From positions 1 to 50,768 of the forward strand of contig JAUNGR010000004.1 of assembly GCA_030524485.1 (NCBI GenBank): a stretch of 50,768 nt of DNA, in the 5' to 3' direction. Made by a program: the position numbers and the translations under genes. Under the pieces are notes generated by a model. That model made no database searches. It was not told the DNA's origin and saw nothing but the letters and a program-made list of their open reading frames with translations. Position 1 is the first letter of the stretch, and each line of letters starts with the position of its first letter. The stretch comes from a bacterium. Its GTDB lineage: Bacteria > Bacillota > Clostridia > Lachnospirales > Lachnospiraceae. Below, in pieces: positions 1-8,163 of the stretch.

Positions 1-1049
1 CACACGAGCATGAGCATGAGCACACACACGAGCATGAGCATACCCATGCACATCACCATCATGAGCACAGAGGAATGAGAGAGATTCGTGAAATCATTGC
101 AAAGGCAAAGATGACGGAGGGAGCACGTAGCTTGGCTCTGCGAATCTTTACGATTTTGGCAGAAGCGGAGGCGAAGGCTCACAACCGTCCGCTGGACGAG
201 GTACATTTCCATGAGGTGGGAGCCATCGACTCCATAGTGGATATTCTTTCGGTGGCGGTTTGTATGGACAATCTTAAGATTGAGAAGGTCATGGTACCCT
301 TCCTGTGCGAGGGCAGGGGCACCGTGCGCTGTCAGCATGGCATTTTGCCGATTCCGGTTCCGGCTGTGGCAAATATTGCACAGGCACATGCACTGAATCT
401 ACAGATGGTAAATGTAGAAGGGGAGCTAGTGACCCCGACCGGAGCGGCGATTGTGGCGGCTGTCATGACCGATAGGGAGTTGCCGAAGGAGTTTGAGATT
501 GAAAAAATCGGAATCGGAGCCGGAAAAAGGGAGTATGAGCGTGCGGGAATTTTGCGTGCTATGCTGATTCGGGACAGAAGCGAGGAGAGGGACACGATTT
601 ATAAGCTGGAAACCAATGTGGATGACTGCAGTGGGGAGGCGCTTGGCTATGTGATGGAGAGACTGTTTGAGGCAGGGGCAAGGGATGTGCACTATATGCC
701 AGTGTTTATGAAGAAAAATCGACCGGCATGGCAACTGAATGTGATTTGCAGCAAAGAGGACAGAAAGAAGCTGGAGGACATCATTTTTGCAGAGACTACC
801 ACCATCGGCATTCGCCGTGTGGAGATGGAAAGAACGGTGCTTGCTAGGGAGCAGAAGACGGTGGAGACAGCATTTGGAAGTGCGAAGGTGAAGCTGTGCC
901 GCCTAAGCAGCGGGGAAATTCGCCCCTATCCGGAGTATGAGAGTGTCATTGCCCTCTGTAAGGAGCAGGGACTTTCCTACGGCACGGTGTATGCGGAGAT
1001 TGTAAGATGCTGCATGGAGGAGGAAAGATTGACAACGCTTTCAGAGTAA
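1..1049 (+). CDS. larC: LarC, nickel insertion protein for nickel-pincer cofactor (5' end missing)
   Basis: LarC uses CTP to put nickel into the pyridinium bis-thiocarboxylate mononucleotide, the cofactor of lactate racemase and related LarA enzymes, in the cytoplasm. The frame is open from base 3, so the gene begins upstream of the window. The first visible residues form a His/Glu-rich run (H at nearly every second position, then HHHHEH), the metal-binding segment typical of LarC, followed by REIREII. The middle part has HFHEVGAIDSIVDI and TPTGAA, both typical of the family, and the C-terminal part (ETNVDDCSGE, RPAWQLNVIC) is the LarC2 domain. In Lactobacillus plantarum LarC1 and LarC2 are joined by programmed frameshifting; here the reading frame is continuous. 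Its last codons (TLSE stop) lie in a 13-base repeat that recurs after the following repeat element. A five-gene ABC importer lies downstream. Identification is firm; start unseen. Confidence 0.93.
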   Translation, partial: HEHEHEHTHEHEHTHAHHHHEHRGMREIREIIAKAKMTEGARSLALRIFTILAEAEAKAHNRPLDEVHFHEVGAIDSIVDILSVAVCMDNLKIEKVMVPFLCEGRGTVRCQHGILPIPVPAVANIAQAHALNLQMVNVEGELVTPTGAAIVAAVMTDRELPKEFEIEKIGIGAGKREYERAGILRAMLIRDRSEERDTIYKLETNVDDCSGEALGYVMERLFEAGARDVHYMPVFMKKNRPAWQLNVICSKEDRKKLEDIIFAETTTIGIRRVEMERTVLAREQKTVETAFGSAKVKLCRLSSGEIRPYPEYESVIALCKEQGLSYGTVYAEIVRCCMEEERLTTLSE

Positions 1050-1161
1050 ACCTTCATGCACCCGACTGGTGGAGGCAGCACCTCACCATGAAAGTTTGTC
1101 GGTTGCACTTGGCATCCCTGAACTTAGTGCTGCCTATCGGCAGCGAGACTTTCAGAGTAAA
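1048..1161 (+). repeat. 114-bp structured repeat, copy 1
   Basis: Matches 34656-34769 in the same orientation over 114 bases with nine differences (hand alignment). It contains three inverted segments: TGCACCCGAC (1057-1066) against GTCGGTTGCA (1098-1107, one mismatch here), TGAAAGTT (1089-1096) against GACTTTCA near its end, and a hairpin GCTGCC-TATC-GGCAGC. The first two interleave, so an RNA copy could fold as a pseudoknot. In this copy a 13-base direct repeat, CTTTCAGAGTAAA, stands at 1038-1050 (overlapping the end of larC) and again at 1149-1161. No transposase or target duplication was found. Confidence 0.75.
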
Positions 1162-1210
1162 TTTACAAAAAAATTGCATGAATCTGTACGAAAATTTTAG
1201 AGATACCTGC

Positions 1211-1216
1211 TATCAT
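1211..1216 (+). promoter_or_regulatory. Possible extended -10 promoter for the ABC importer operon
   Basis: TATCAT preceded by TGC gives an extended -10 box about 115 bases before the solute-binding protein start. No good -35 is seen, which is tolerable for an extended -10. A small inverted repeat, CCGCAA (1249-1254) with TTGCGG (1261-1266), follows in what would be the leader and has no T run. Weak evidence. Confidence 0.3.
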
Positions 1217-1329
1217 AAGACTGGGGAATGTATTTAAAAGGGTGCAGTCCGCAAAAAGCCTTGCGGTGTAGGGGAAAGTGTGCTATAAAGGGGGAAAAAA
1301 GAGGAGAAACAAACGAGAGGAGAAAAATT

Positions 1330-2913
1330 ATGAAAAAATATTTCAAAACCATGCTTTGCGTTGTGCTTGCCTCTATGACGGTACTTTCGGGTTGTTCTGG
1401 TTCTTCGACATCCTCCGACAACGAGACGGCGAATGAGAGCACGAGTGCGGTGCAAAATTCACAGGCAGAAACTTCCCAAGTGGAGGAAGGCGGCGGTGAG
1501 CCAAAGACCGTTCGCATCAATACCTACTCGGAGCCGGATAGCTTGGACCCTTGGATGTCTGCAGCGACCGATACGGAGTCGATTTTCCTCAATGTGTTTG
1601 AGGGCTTGGTCGGCTTTGACGAGGAAGGAGCCGTGACGGCAAAACTGGCCAAGGATTGGGTCATTTCTGAGGATAACTTGACTTACACCTTTCATTTGCG
1701 GGACGATGTGACCTTCCACAATGGAAAGCCACTGACCGCAGAGGATGTCATTTACACCTATGAGAATCTTGCCGGACTGAATGGAAGGGAGGCCATCTCT
1801 TCCAAGTTTCAGGTGATTGAGAGCATAGAGGCGGAGGATGACTACACGGTTTCCATGCACCTGTCCGAGGTGAATGCCGCTTTCTTGGAATTTACCAAAG
1901 TAGCGGTGCTGCCAAAAGATTACAGCGAGCAGGCAACGGCACCCATCGGCACCGGTCCCTTCCGTTTTGTGGAATATGTGCCAGGGCAGAGAGTGGTCTT
2001 AGAGAAGAATGAGGACTATTATGATAAGGAACATATGCCGTCGATTGACAGGGCGGAAGTCTACATTATGACAGACGAAAGTGCGGTGGTGACGGCACTG
2101 CAGTCCGGCCAGCTGGATGCAGCTAACGTGAGTCCGGAGAATGCGGCAGTCTTGGAGGGAGATTTTGATATTTACACCTCCCCTCAAAATATGGTACAAA
2201 TTTTTGCCCTCAATAACACAGTGGAACCCTTTACCGATAAGCGGGTGCGTCAGGCCTTGAGTTATGTGGTGGACAAGCAGCAGATTATCGATGGAGCCTT
2301 CGGTGGCTATGCGACCATGCTCTATTCGAACTTCAGTCCGGTGATGGGCGTGTATTATAACGACCAGCTTGCGGATGTGTATAGCGTAAACATTGAGAAG
2401 GCAAAGGAGCTTTTGACGGAGGCCGGTTATCCGGATGGCTTCTCCATGGTGATTAAGGTTCCAGCAAACTACAGACAGCATGTGGATACGGCACAGATTC
2501 TTGCGGAGCAGTTAAAGCAGGTGAACGTGCAGGTGGAGATTCAGCCGATTGAGTGGGGAACTTGGCTTGAGGATGTGTATACCAATGCACAGTATCAGGC
2601 AACGATAGTGGGTCTGACCGGTAAGTTGGACCCGAATGACATTCTTGGCCGTTACACCAGCGGTTACAAGAAAAATTTCTTTAAGTATTCCAATCCGGAC
2701 TACGATGCCCTGATAGACAAAGCCTTGCAGACCACGGATGAGGCGGAGCGTGCGGAATATTACAAGGAGTGCCAGCGTATTCTTACGGAAGACGCAGCAG
2801 CCATCTGGACCTGTGACCCCAATCTGACCATTGCGTGTCGAAAAGATTTGAAGGGCTACACCTTCTACCCGATTGGCTTTATTGATTTTTCCAAGATGTA
2901 TTACGAAGAATAA
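1330..2913 (+). CDS. ABC importer solute-binding lipoprotein, family 5 (peptide/nickel type)
   Basis: Extracellular lipid-anchored receptor of a DppA/OppA/NikA-type importer, 527 residues, usual length for the family. The start ATG follows GAGAGGAG at 1315-1322; a longer frame reaches 1228 but would spoil the signal peptide. Residues 1-22 are a lipoprotein signal with lipobox LSGC and lipidated Cys22, then a Ser/Glu-rich linker. Family 5 hallmarks follow: EPDSLDPW near the mature N-terminus, LRDDVTFHNGKPLTAEDV, IGTGPF, and the DKRVRQALSYVVDKQQII helix. The family binds peptides, opines, heme or nickel, and sequence alone does not settle the ligand. Location just after larC makes nickel or a nickel chelate a reasonable guess, but the gene follows a separate gap and repeat, so co-function is only inferred. 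Confidence 0.92.
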   Translation: MKKYFKTMLCVVLASMTVLSGCSGSSTSSDNETANESTSAVQNSQAETSQVEEGGGEPKTVRINTYSEPDSLDPWMSAATDTESIFLNVFEGLVGFDEEGAVTAKLAKDWVISEDNLTYTFHLRDDVTFHNGKPLTAEDVIYTYENLAGLNGREAISSKFQVIESIEAEDDYTVSMHLSEVNAAFLEFTKVAVLPKDYSEQATAPIGTGPFRFVEYVPGQRVVLEKNEDYYDKEHMPSIDRAEVYIMTDESAVVTALQSGQLDAANVSPENAAVLEGDFDIYTSPQNMVQIFALNNTVEPFTDKRVRQALSYVVDKQQIIDGAFGGYATMLYSNFSPVMGVYYNDQLADVYSVNIEKAKELLTEAGYPDGFSMVIKVPANYRQHVDTAQILAEQLKQVNVQVEIQPIEWGTWLEDVYTNAQYQATIVGLTGKLDPNDILGRYTSGYKKNFFKYSNPDYDALIDKALQTTDEAERAEYYKECQRILTEDAAAIWTCDPNLTIACRKDLKGYTFYPIGFIDFSKMYYEE

Positions 2914-2949
2914 ACGGATCAGGGACTTTCACAGAAAAGGAGAAGTAAG

Positions 2950-3894
2950 ATGAGATATTATTGCAGAAAGGCCGGCGGTTTGCTGGTGACCTTGGCTTTG
3001 GTTTCTCTCATCACCTTTGGGGTGTTCCAAATACTCCCTGGAAATCCCGCCTATATCATCTTAGGGGTCGATGCAGACCCCTTGCAGCTGGAGGCTCTGA
3101 CGAAAAGCATGGGCTTGGACCTGCCTTTGTACCAGAGATACTTAAACTGGATTCAGGGCGTATTTCGGGGAGATTTGGGACAGTCTCTGCGCTACCAGCA
3201 GCCGGTGTCCCAGTTGATTGTACAGGGATTGCGGGTGACAGGAGGGCTGGCAGCCATGACCATGCTGCTCACGGTTCTGATTGGAATTCCGGTGGGAATC
3301 TGGCTGGCGGGACATGGCGAAAAGCCCTATGCGGTGGGCTTTTCCATGCTCTCGCAGCTCAGCCTCTCGATTCCGGCTTTCTGTATGGGAATTTTTTTGA
3401 TTCATATTTTTTCCGTACAGCTCAAATGGCTGCCGTCCATTGGCTTTGTCTCTTGGGCAGAGAGTCCGTTGGGCTGCCTCAAATCCTTGTTTTTGCCATC
3501 GGTGTCCATCGCCTTGGGCTCTGCCTCTGTGCTGATTCGCTATGTGAAGGTATCGGTCACCAATCAGCAAAAGCAGGATTATGTGCGCACGGCTTACAGC
3601 AAGGGCTTGGGAAGGCGGAGAGTGATGTATGGACATGTCATCCGCAATTCCTTGATTCCAGTTATCACGATATTGGGAATGCTGACAGCGGACATTTTGG
3701 GTGGCAGCATCATCACAGAAAATGTCTTTTCCCTTCCGGGAATCGGCAGGCTGATTTCGGTCTCGATTTCCAGCCGAGATTTGCCCCTGCTGCAAGGGTT
3801 GGTGTTGTATTTGGCTGTGATAGTGGTCATCTGCAACTTTGCGGTGGATTTGATTTATTCTGTGGTTGACCCCAGAATCCGACTGAAACGGTGA
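2950..3894 (+). CDS. ABC importer permease, DppB/NikB type
   Basis: First of the two membrane subunits, 314 residues. N-terminal membrane segment near residues 9-29, the family's GNPAYIILG and LGLDLPLYQRYLNW stretches between TM1 and TM2, and five further hydrophobic helices. The ATPase-coupling EAA-like loop is visible as YVRTAYSKGLGRRRVMYGHVIRN around residues 210-230 with the conserved KGL. C-terminus GxVVDPRIR is typical of the DppB group. A ribosome binding site (AAAGGAG) lies 8 bases before the ATG, and the gene starts 36 bases after the binding-protein stop, so it is co-transcribed with it. Substrate unassigned. Confidence 0.92.
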   Translation: MRYYCRKAGGLLVTLALVSLITFGVFQILPGNPAYIILGVDADPLQLEALTKSMGLDLPLYQRYLNWIQGVFRGDLGQSLRYQQPVSQLIVQGLRVTGGLAAMTMLLTVLIGIPVGIWLAGHGEKPYAVGFSMLSQLSLSIPAFCMGIFLIHIFSVQLKWLPSIGFVSWAESPLGCLKSLFLPSVSIALGSASVLIRYVKVSVTNQQKQDYVRTAYSKGLGRRRVMYGHVIRNSLIPVITILGMLTADILGGSIITENVFSLPGIGRLISVSISSRDLPLLQGLVLYLAVIVVICNFAVDLIYSVVDPRIRLKR

Positions 3895-3942
3895 GGATTC
3901 GCCTTGCGTCCCATCACCATGATACAAGGGAGACAAATAAAC

Positions 3943-4755
3943 ATGAAAAGATATTTTTCCAGCAGCAGTTTCTGCGTGGGTTTTGTCTTGATTGCTCTGA
4001 TGACGGGCATTCTTCTTGTGAGCTTCGTGTGGCTGCCCAAGGATCCCAATGAGATGGACTTGCTGCATAAGCTGTCCGCTCCGGGGACTTATGGCCTGCT
4101 TGGCACAGACCAGTTTGGCAGAGATATTTTGAGCCGAGCGATGAAGGGCGTACAGATTTCGTTTTTGATTGGTGTGCTGGTGGTGGCCTTTGGAGGCTGT
4201 GTCGGCACACTGATTGGCTCTTTTTCCGGCTATTATGGCGGAAAAGTAGATGAGATTGTGATGAAGCTGATTGACACGCAGATGGCTTTTCCGGGAGTGC
4301 TGCTCGCTTTGATGTTGATAGCCGTGTTTGGCAACGGCATTGCGAACACGGTTTTGGCTCTGACCATCATGTCGGTTCCGAGATTTGCCCGCATTTCCAG
4401 AAGTGGTTTCATGAAATATAGGGACTCGGATTTTGTGAGAGCGGAGAAGATTCGGGGGGCAGGTTCGCTTCGCATCATGTTCCTGCACATTTTGCCGAAT
4501 CTCGTCTCGGAGTTGGTGGCGACCGCCTCCTTGGCCTTTGCCAGTGCGGTGATGGCGGAGGCAGGTCTGAGCTATCTGGGCATGGGCATCCAGCCTCCAA
4601 ATCCTAGTCTGGGAAAGATGCTGAGTGAGGCACAGGGATTGATTTTGAGAGCTTCTTGGTATGTTTTGATTCCCTCTGGCATTATCACCATGCTTGTGAT
4701 GGGCTTTAATCTTCTGGGAGACGGCATTCAGGAAGTGAATGAGAGAGCAAGCTGA
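3943..4755 (+). CDS. ABC importer permease, DppC/NikC type
   Basis: Second membrane subunit, 270 residues, with about six TM helices. Conserved family features: LLGTDQFGRDILSR near residues 45-58, GYYGG followed by a periplasm-side helix, and the coupling loop FVRAEKIRGAGSLRIMFLHILPN around residues 165-187. The frame is open back to a TTG at 3904, and an ATG lies at 3919; I choose the ATG at 3943 because GGGAG lies ten bases upstream and the first TM helix then starts at the normal distance. C-terminal LGDGIQEVNERAS is close to the usual LGDxLRDxLDPR. Sits between its partner permease and two ATPases in one operon. Confidence 0.9.
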   Translation: MKRYFSSSSFCVGFVLIALMTGILLVSFVWLPKDPNEMDLLHKLSAPGTYGLLGTDQFGRDILSRAMKGVQISFLIGVLVVAFGGCVGTLIGSFSGYYGGKVDEIVMKLIDTQMAFPGVLLALMLIAVFGNGIANTVLALTIMSVPRFARISRSGFMKYRDSDFVRAEKIRGAGSLRIMFLHILPNLVSELVATASLAFASAVMAEAGLSYLGMGIQPPNPSLGKMLSEAQGLILRASWYVLIPSGIITMLVMGFNLLGDGIQEVNERAS

Positions 4756-4773
4756 AAGGGCAGGAGAAAAGAG

Positions 4774-5784
4774 ATGGAAGAAGTTTGCAGATTGACGGAT
4801 TTTTCTCTCGCTTTTGTGCAGGGAAAAAGGGAATATCCGGCGGTGCAGGAGGCAAATCTTGTGATTCGCGAGGGGGAGATGGTCGCTCTCATAGGAGAGT
4901 CAGGCTGTGGAAAGACCGTGACCGCTCTGTCCTTGATTGGACTGCAGCCGGAGGGAGCAAAGCTTTCCGGAAGCATCCGCTTTCAGGGAGAGGAACTGCT
5001 CGAGTTGGAGAAAAAGAAGTGGAATGCCTATCGGGGAAACCGAATTTCGATGATTTTTCAGGAACCGATGACGGCACTGAACCCGCTGATGAAGGTGGGA
5101 AAGCAGGTGCTGGAAATGGTGCTTTTGCATCAGGAAAGGTCGAAGGAGGAGGCCAAACAGGAGGTGCTCTCCATCCTGCGTCAAGTTGGCTTACCGGATG
5201 TGGAGAGGGTGTATGAGAGCTATCCGCATCAGCTCTCTGGCGGGCAGAGGCAGAGAATCATGATTGCCATGGCCTTTGTCAACAATCCCGACCTTTTGAT
5301 TGCCGATGAGCCTACTACCGCCTTGGATGTGACCATTCAGGCACAGATTATGGATTTGATGAGGCAGATGAACCGAAGCCGTCACACGGCCGTGCTTCTG
5401 ATTTCGCATGATTTGGGGGTGGTGAGAAATCTGTGCAGTCGGGTCTACATCATGTACGCCGGAAGAGTCGTGGAGAGCGGACCGGTGAGGGAGGTTTTGC
5501 ACCATCCCATGCATCCCTATACGATAGGCTTGGCGGCGGCGATTCCTTCTGCCAAAAGGAGGGGACAGCCGCTCGAATCCATTCCAGGGACGGTGTTGCC
5601 ATTGGAAGAGCGTTCTTGGCAGGGCTGTCCCTTTGCTAACCGCTGTTTTGCCTGCAGGGACATCTGTAAGAGCGAGATTCCCAAGGCTTATCAGAGAGGG
5701 GAGAGGAGTGTGCTCTGCCACTTTGCTGCGGAGGAGATTGCGGCTCTTCGAGCCGAACAGAGGGGAGGGAAGGAACATGGATGA
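4774..5784 (+). CDS. ABC importer ATPase, DppD type
   Basis: Cytoplasmic ATPase subunit, 336 residues. Walker A GESGCGKT at residues 41-48, Q-loop FQEPMTAL, signature LSGGQRQR near residue 154, Walker B LLIADEPTTALD and switch His in ISHDLG. The C-terminal extension carries the oligopeptide-ATPase Cys pattern (GCPFANRC and FACRDIC, then C-H), which in related DppD proteins binds an iron-sulfur cluster. The first ATG has a good purine-rich site (GGCAGGAG) 10 bases upstream. Its last eight bases overlap the start of the next ATPase gene, which points to translational coupling of the two ATPase subunits. Confidence 0.93.
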   Translation: MEEVCRLTDFSLAFVQGKREYPAVQEANLVIREGEMVALIGESGCGKTVTALSLIGLQPEGAKLSGSIRFQGEELLELEKKKWNAYRGNRISMIFQEPMTALNPLMKVGKQVLEMVLLHQERSKEEAKQEVLSILRQVGLPDVERVYESYPHQLSGGQRQRIMIAMAFVNNPDLLIADEPTTALDVTIQAQIMDLMRQMNRSRHTAVLLISHDLGVVRNLCSRVYIMYAGRVVESGPVREVLHHPMHPYTIGLAAAIPSAKRRGQPLESIPGTVLPLEERSWQGCPFANRCFACRDICKSEIPKAYQRGERSVLCHFAAEEIAALRAEQRGGKEHG

Positions 5785-6733
5785 GATTCTGGTCTCTCTA
5801 AAGGATGTGACCAAGATTTATGGGGACAGAAAAAGGCAGCAGGTGAAGGCGGTGGATGCCCTCAGTCTGGATATTTACCGCAGGGAGACCCTAGGTCTCG
5901 TAGGGGAATCTGGCTGCGGCAAATCGACCACAGGAAACCTCTTGGTGCATCTTTTGAAAGCGGACGAGGGCAGCATCTTCTTTGAGGGGAGGAACGTCAC
6001 CGAGTTGAGTGAGCGGCAGTTTCGCTCCATCCGAAAAGACATTCAGATGGTGTTTCAGGACCCCTATTCTTCCATCAATCCCAAAAAGAAAATAGGATGG
6101 CTTTTGGAAGAACCCTTGCGCCTGTATTACAAAGATATGAGCAAGGAGGAGAGAGAGCAGGAAGTCAGCCGTATGCTTCGGGAAGTGGGATTGGACGATG
6201 GCTATAAGCAGAGATATGCCAAACAACTCTCCGGCGGTCAGAGACAGAGGGTTGCGATTGCGTTGGCATTGATTTTAAATCCAGCCTTTGTGGTCGCAGA
6301 CGAGCCAGTGTCGGCCTTGGATGTCTCCGTGCAGGCACAGATTTTGAATCTGATGAAGGAACTTCAGAAGAAATATGGTCTCACCTACCTGTTTATCTCC
6401 CACGACTTAAATGTGGTTTCCTATCTGTCCGACCGCATTGCGGTGATGTATTTGGGAAATCTGGTGGAGATAGGCACACAGGAGCAGATTTTGATGCAGG
6501 CGAGGCATCCCTACACAAAGGCTCTGTTCTCCGCCTCCTTTCAGGAGGACGAGCCAGAGGAAGGGCGGGAGAGAATCCTTCTGCAGGGAGACGTTCCCAG
6601 TCCCTCCAATCCCCCAAAGGGTTGTCCCTTTCACACTAGGTGTCCGTATGCAGAGGAACGCTGCCGGATGGAGAAGCCCTCGCTTCGTGCCTGCGGGGAC
6701 GGGCATAAAGTGGCTTGTCATAGGGCATCGTAG
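5777..6733 (+). CDS. ABC importer ATPase, DppF type
   Basis: Second ATPase subunit, 318 residues. Walker A GESGCGKST at residues 43-51, Q-loop FQDPYSSINPKK, signature LSGGQRQRV, Walker B VVADEPVSALDVS and ISHDLN. The C-terminal Cys region (GCPFHTRCPYAEERC then GHKVACH) is the DppF form of the motif. The frame runs open upstream to 5633, but the ATG at 5777 follows GGGAGGGAAGG and aligns with the family start; the extra 48 residues are an overlap with dppD. Last gene of the importer operon, closed by the terminator at 6744. Confidence 0.93.
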   Translation: MDEILVSLKDVTKIYGDRKRQQVKAVDALSLDIYRRETLGLVGESGCGKSTTGNLLVHLLKADEGSIFFEGRNVTELSERQFRSIRKDIQMVFQDPYSSINPKKKIGWLLEEPLRLYYKDMSKEEREQEVSRMLREVGLDDGYKQRYAKQLSGGQRQRVAIALALILNPAFVVADEPVSALDVSVQAQILNLMKELQKKYGLTYLFISHDLNVVSYLSDRIAVMYLGNLVEIGTQEQILMQARHPYTKALFSASFQEDEPEEGRERILLQGDVPSPSNPPKGCPFHTRCPYAEERCRMEKPSLRACGDGHKVACHRAS

Positions 6734-6743
6734 CATAAAAAGA

Positions 6744-6784
6744 ACTCCCAGCAATCCAAAATGGAAGGCTGGGAGTGTTTTTTT
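6744..6784 (+). terminator. Rho-independent terminator after the ABC importer operon
   Basis: ACTCCCAGC (6744-6752) pairs perfectly with GCTGGGAGT (6768-6776), with an extra TCCA/TGGA inside the loop, followed by G and seven T. It lies 10 bases after the stop codon of the last importer gene. Confidence 0.9.
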
Positions 6785-7115
6785 AGGAAAAAAGGAAAGG
6801 GCAGCATTGGGATATGCAGGGCGGAAAAAATAAAATAATGGGGGTGAGGAGAAGAGATTTACTTTACTTTTTCCGCTGGCTTACATAATCACCAAATCTG
6901 CCTTAGAAAGATAAGGGACTTGTTGGGGTCTCACATCTTTCGTACAGCTACACTATAACATGACAAAAACAATCTGAGAAATATAAATATCTTATTTGTA
7001 CATCATAGTTTATTTGCATATCATTCAAGTTCCGTTGACAAAGAGAAGAACCTGACGTATAGTGAAAGTAAATTTGGGTAAATTTGGAATAAAAATAGGT
7101 ATCAGGGGGAAAGAC
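6785..7115 (+). promoter_or_regulatory. Intergenic control region before lysR, with sigma-A promoter
   Basis: Between the importer terminator and the LysR start no gene is seen. It holds TTGACA (7035-7040), 17 bases, TATAGT (7058-7063), which is a near-consensus sigma-A promoter. Since transcription would start near 7070, it rules out the GTG at 7062 as the lysR start. Two 15-base direct repeats, TTATTTG-TACATCAT (6992-7006) and TTATTTG-CATATCAT (7010-7024), differ at two positions and end 10 bases before the -35 box, so they are a candidate operator. A GAAAGAT/ATCTTTC dyad lies at 6906-6941. Confidence 0.7.
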
Positions 7116-8060
7116 ATGCAATTAAAGCAACTGGAATATCTAGTAAAAATTGTGGAGTGCGGCTCTATCACACAGGCAGCCCAAAAGTTATATATCAGTC
7201 AGCCAAGTTTGACAAAAGCGATTTCAAATCTGGAACAGGAATATGGTATTAGACTTTTAAATCGGAAATCAAGAGGAATTGAGGTGACAGCGGAGGGAGC
7301 GGAATTTTTGTACTATGCCAAGGGTGTGTTGGCGGCAGCTTCCACAATGGATCATGCATTCTTCAAACAGGAGGAATGGCAGCATTCCCGCCTGTTTATT
7401 GCTTCGCAGCAGTTGGATTTTGTTTACAAGTTATATTTGGATATGTACCAGAGCTGTCAAGAAGAGATTGTTCATTATGGTTTGGCAGAGATGGACAGGC
7501 AGATGGTGACGCAGTCCGTCCTGCGGGGGGACTCGGATATCGGGATTTTGGTGCATACCAATTCCGATGCCAGATCGTTTTTGAATCTGCATGAGAAACG
7601 CAAGCTGGAGATACATGTCTTGGAGAGAGCGGATGTTTATATTTGTGTGGGACCGCAGTCGCCTTTTTATGACAGGGATTCGGTCACATATACCGAGACG
7701 AAGACTTGCCTGCACTTGGTCTTAGATATGGAGATACAGGCAAGACAGAATGCGTATTTTGAGCAGACCATCAGTAAGTTTAACAAGGATAAGCTCATCT
7801 TTTTTAATACCATCAGTGCGTGCGAGTGTTTTTTGCTGCAGACCGACGCTCTGGTTTTCATCGCAAAATGGGCCATTGCCTGTTTTAAGGATAAGAGGAT
7901 TCGAGCCATTCCAGTGGTTGAGGATGCGGCGGACCAGCCAAGGATGTACACCGAGCTGGTATGGATTAAGCGTGTGATAGAGCCTCTCAGCCAGACGGAG
8001 CTACAATTTGTAAAAAAGATGGAGCAGCTGTTCCAAAAAGACAGTGCGTGTGAGTCATAA
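7116..8060 (+). CDS. LysR-family transcriptional regulator
   Basis: DNA-binding regulator of 314 residues, the normal length for LysR proteins. The winged helix-turn-helix fills residues 1-65 (LEYLVKIVECGSITQAAQKL, then ISQPSLTKAISNLEQEYGIRL and the wing NRKSRGIEVTAEG). The rest is the periplasmic-binding-like effector domain. I take the ATG at 7116 with AGGGGGA before it; the promoter covers the earlier GTG at 7062. LysR proteins are often autoregulated, and the direct repeats beside its promoter fit this. Its target is unknown; the importer operon on its left is the closest candidate, though a terminator separates them and the orientation is the same. Confidence 0.93.
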   Translation: MQLKQLEYLVKIVECGSITQAAQKLYISQPSLTKAISNLEQEYGIRLLNRKSRGIEVTAEGAEFLYYAKGVLAAASTMDHAFFKQEEWQHSRLFIASQQLDFVYKLYLDMYQSCQEEIVHYGLAEMDRQMVTQSVLRGDSDIGILVHTNSDARSFLNLHEKRKLEIHVLERADVYICVGPQSPFYDRDSVTYTETKTCLHLVLDMEIQARQNAYFEQTISKFNKDKLIFFNTISACECFLLQTDALVFIAKWAIACFKDKRIRAIPVVEDAADQPRMYTELVWIKRVIEPLSQTELQFVKKMEQLFQKDSACES

Positions 8061-8062
8061 AG

Positions 8063-8112
8063 AAAAAAGGTGTTTCCCGAGCATCGATGGATGACAGGGC
8101 AGCACCTTTTTT
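8063..8112. terminator. Bidirectional terminator between lysR and the sensor kinase
   Basis: AAAAAAGGTG (8063-8072) and CACCTTTTTT (8103-8112) form a stem with T runs on both strands, placed between the ends of two convergent genes. Confidence 0.75.
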
Positions 8113-8163
8113 CTTGTTTGGTTTCGAGCTAAGTTTGAGAAAGTTTCTCAAATGGTTTTGGGC

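Noticed and set aside
3142..4488. 448-codon open frame opposite the two permease genes
   Set aside because: The plus strand codes two permeases with family motifs over the same bases; the reverse frame is His/Gln/Asn-rich, as expected for an antisense shadow.
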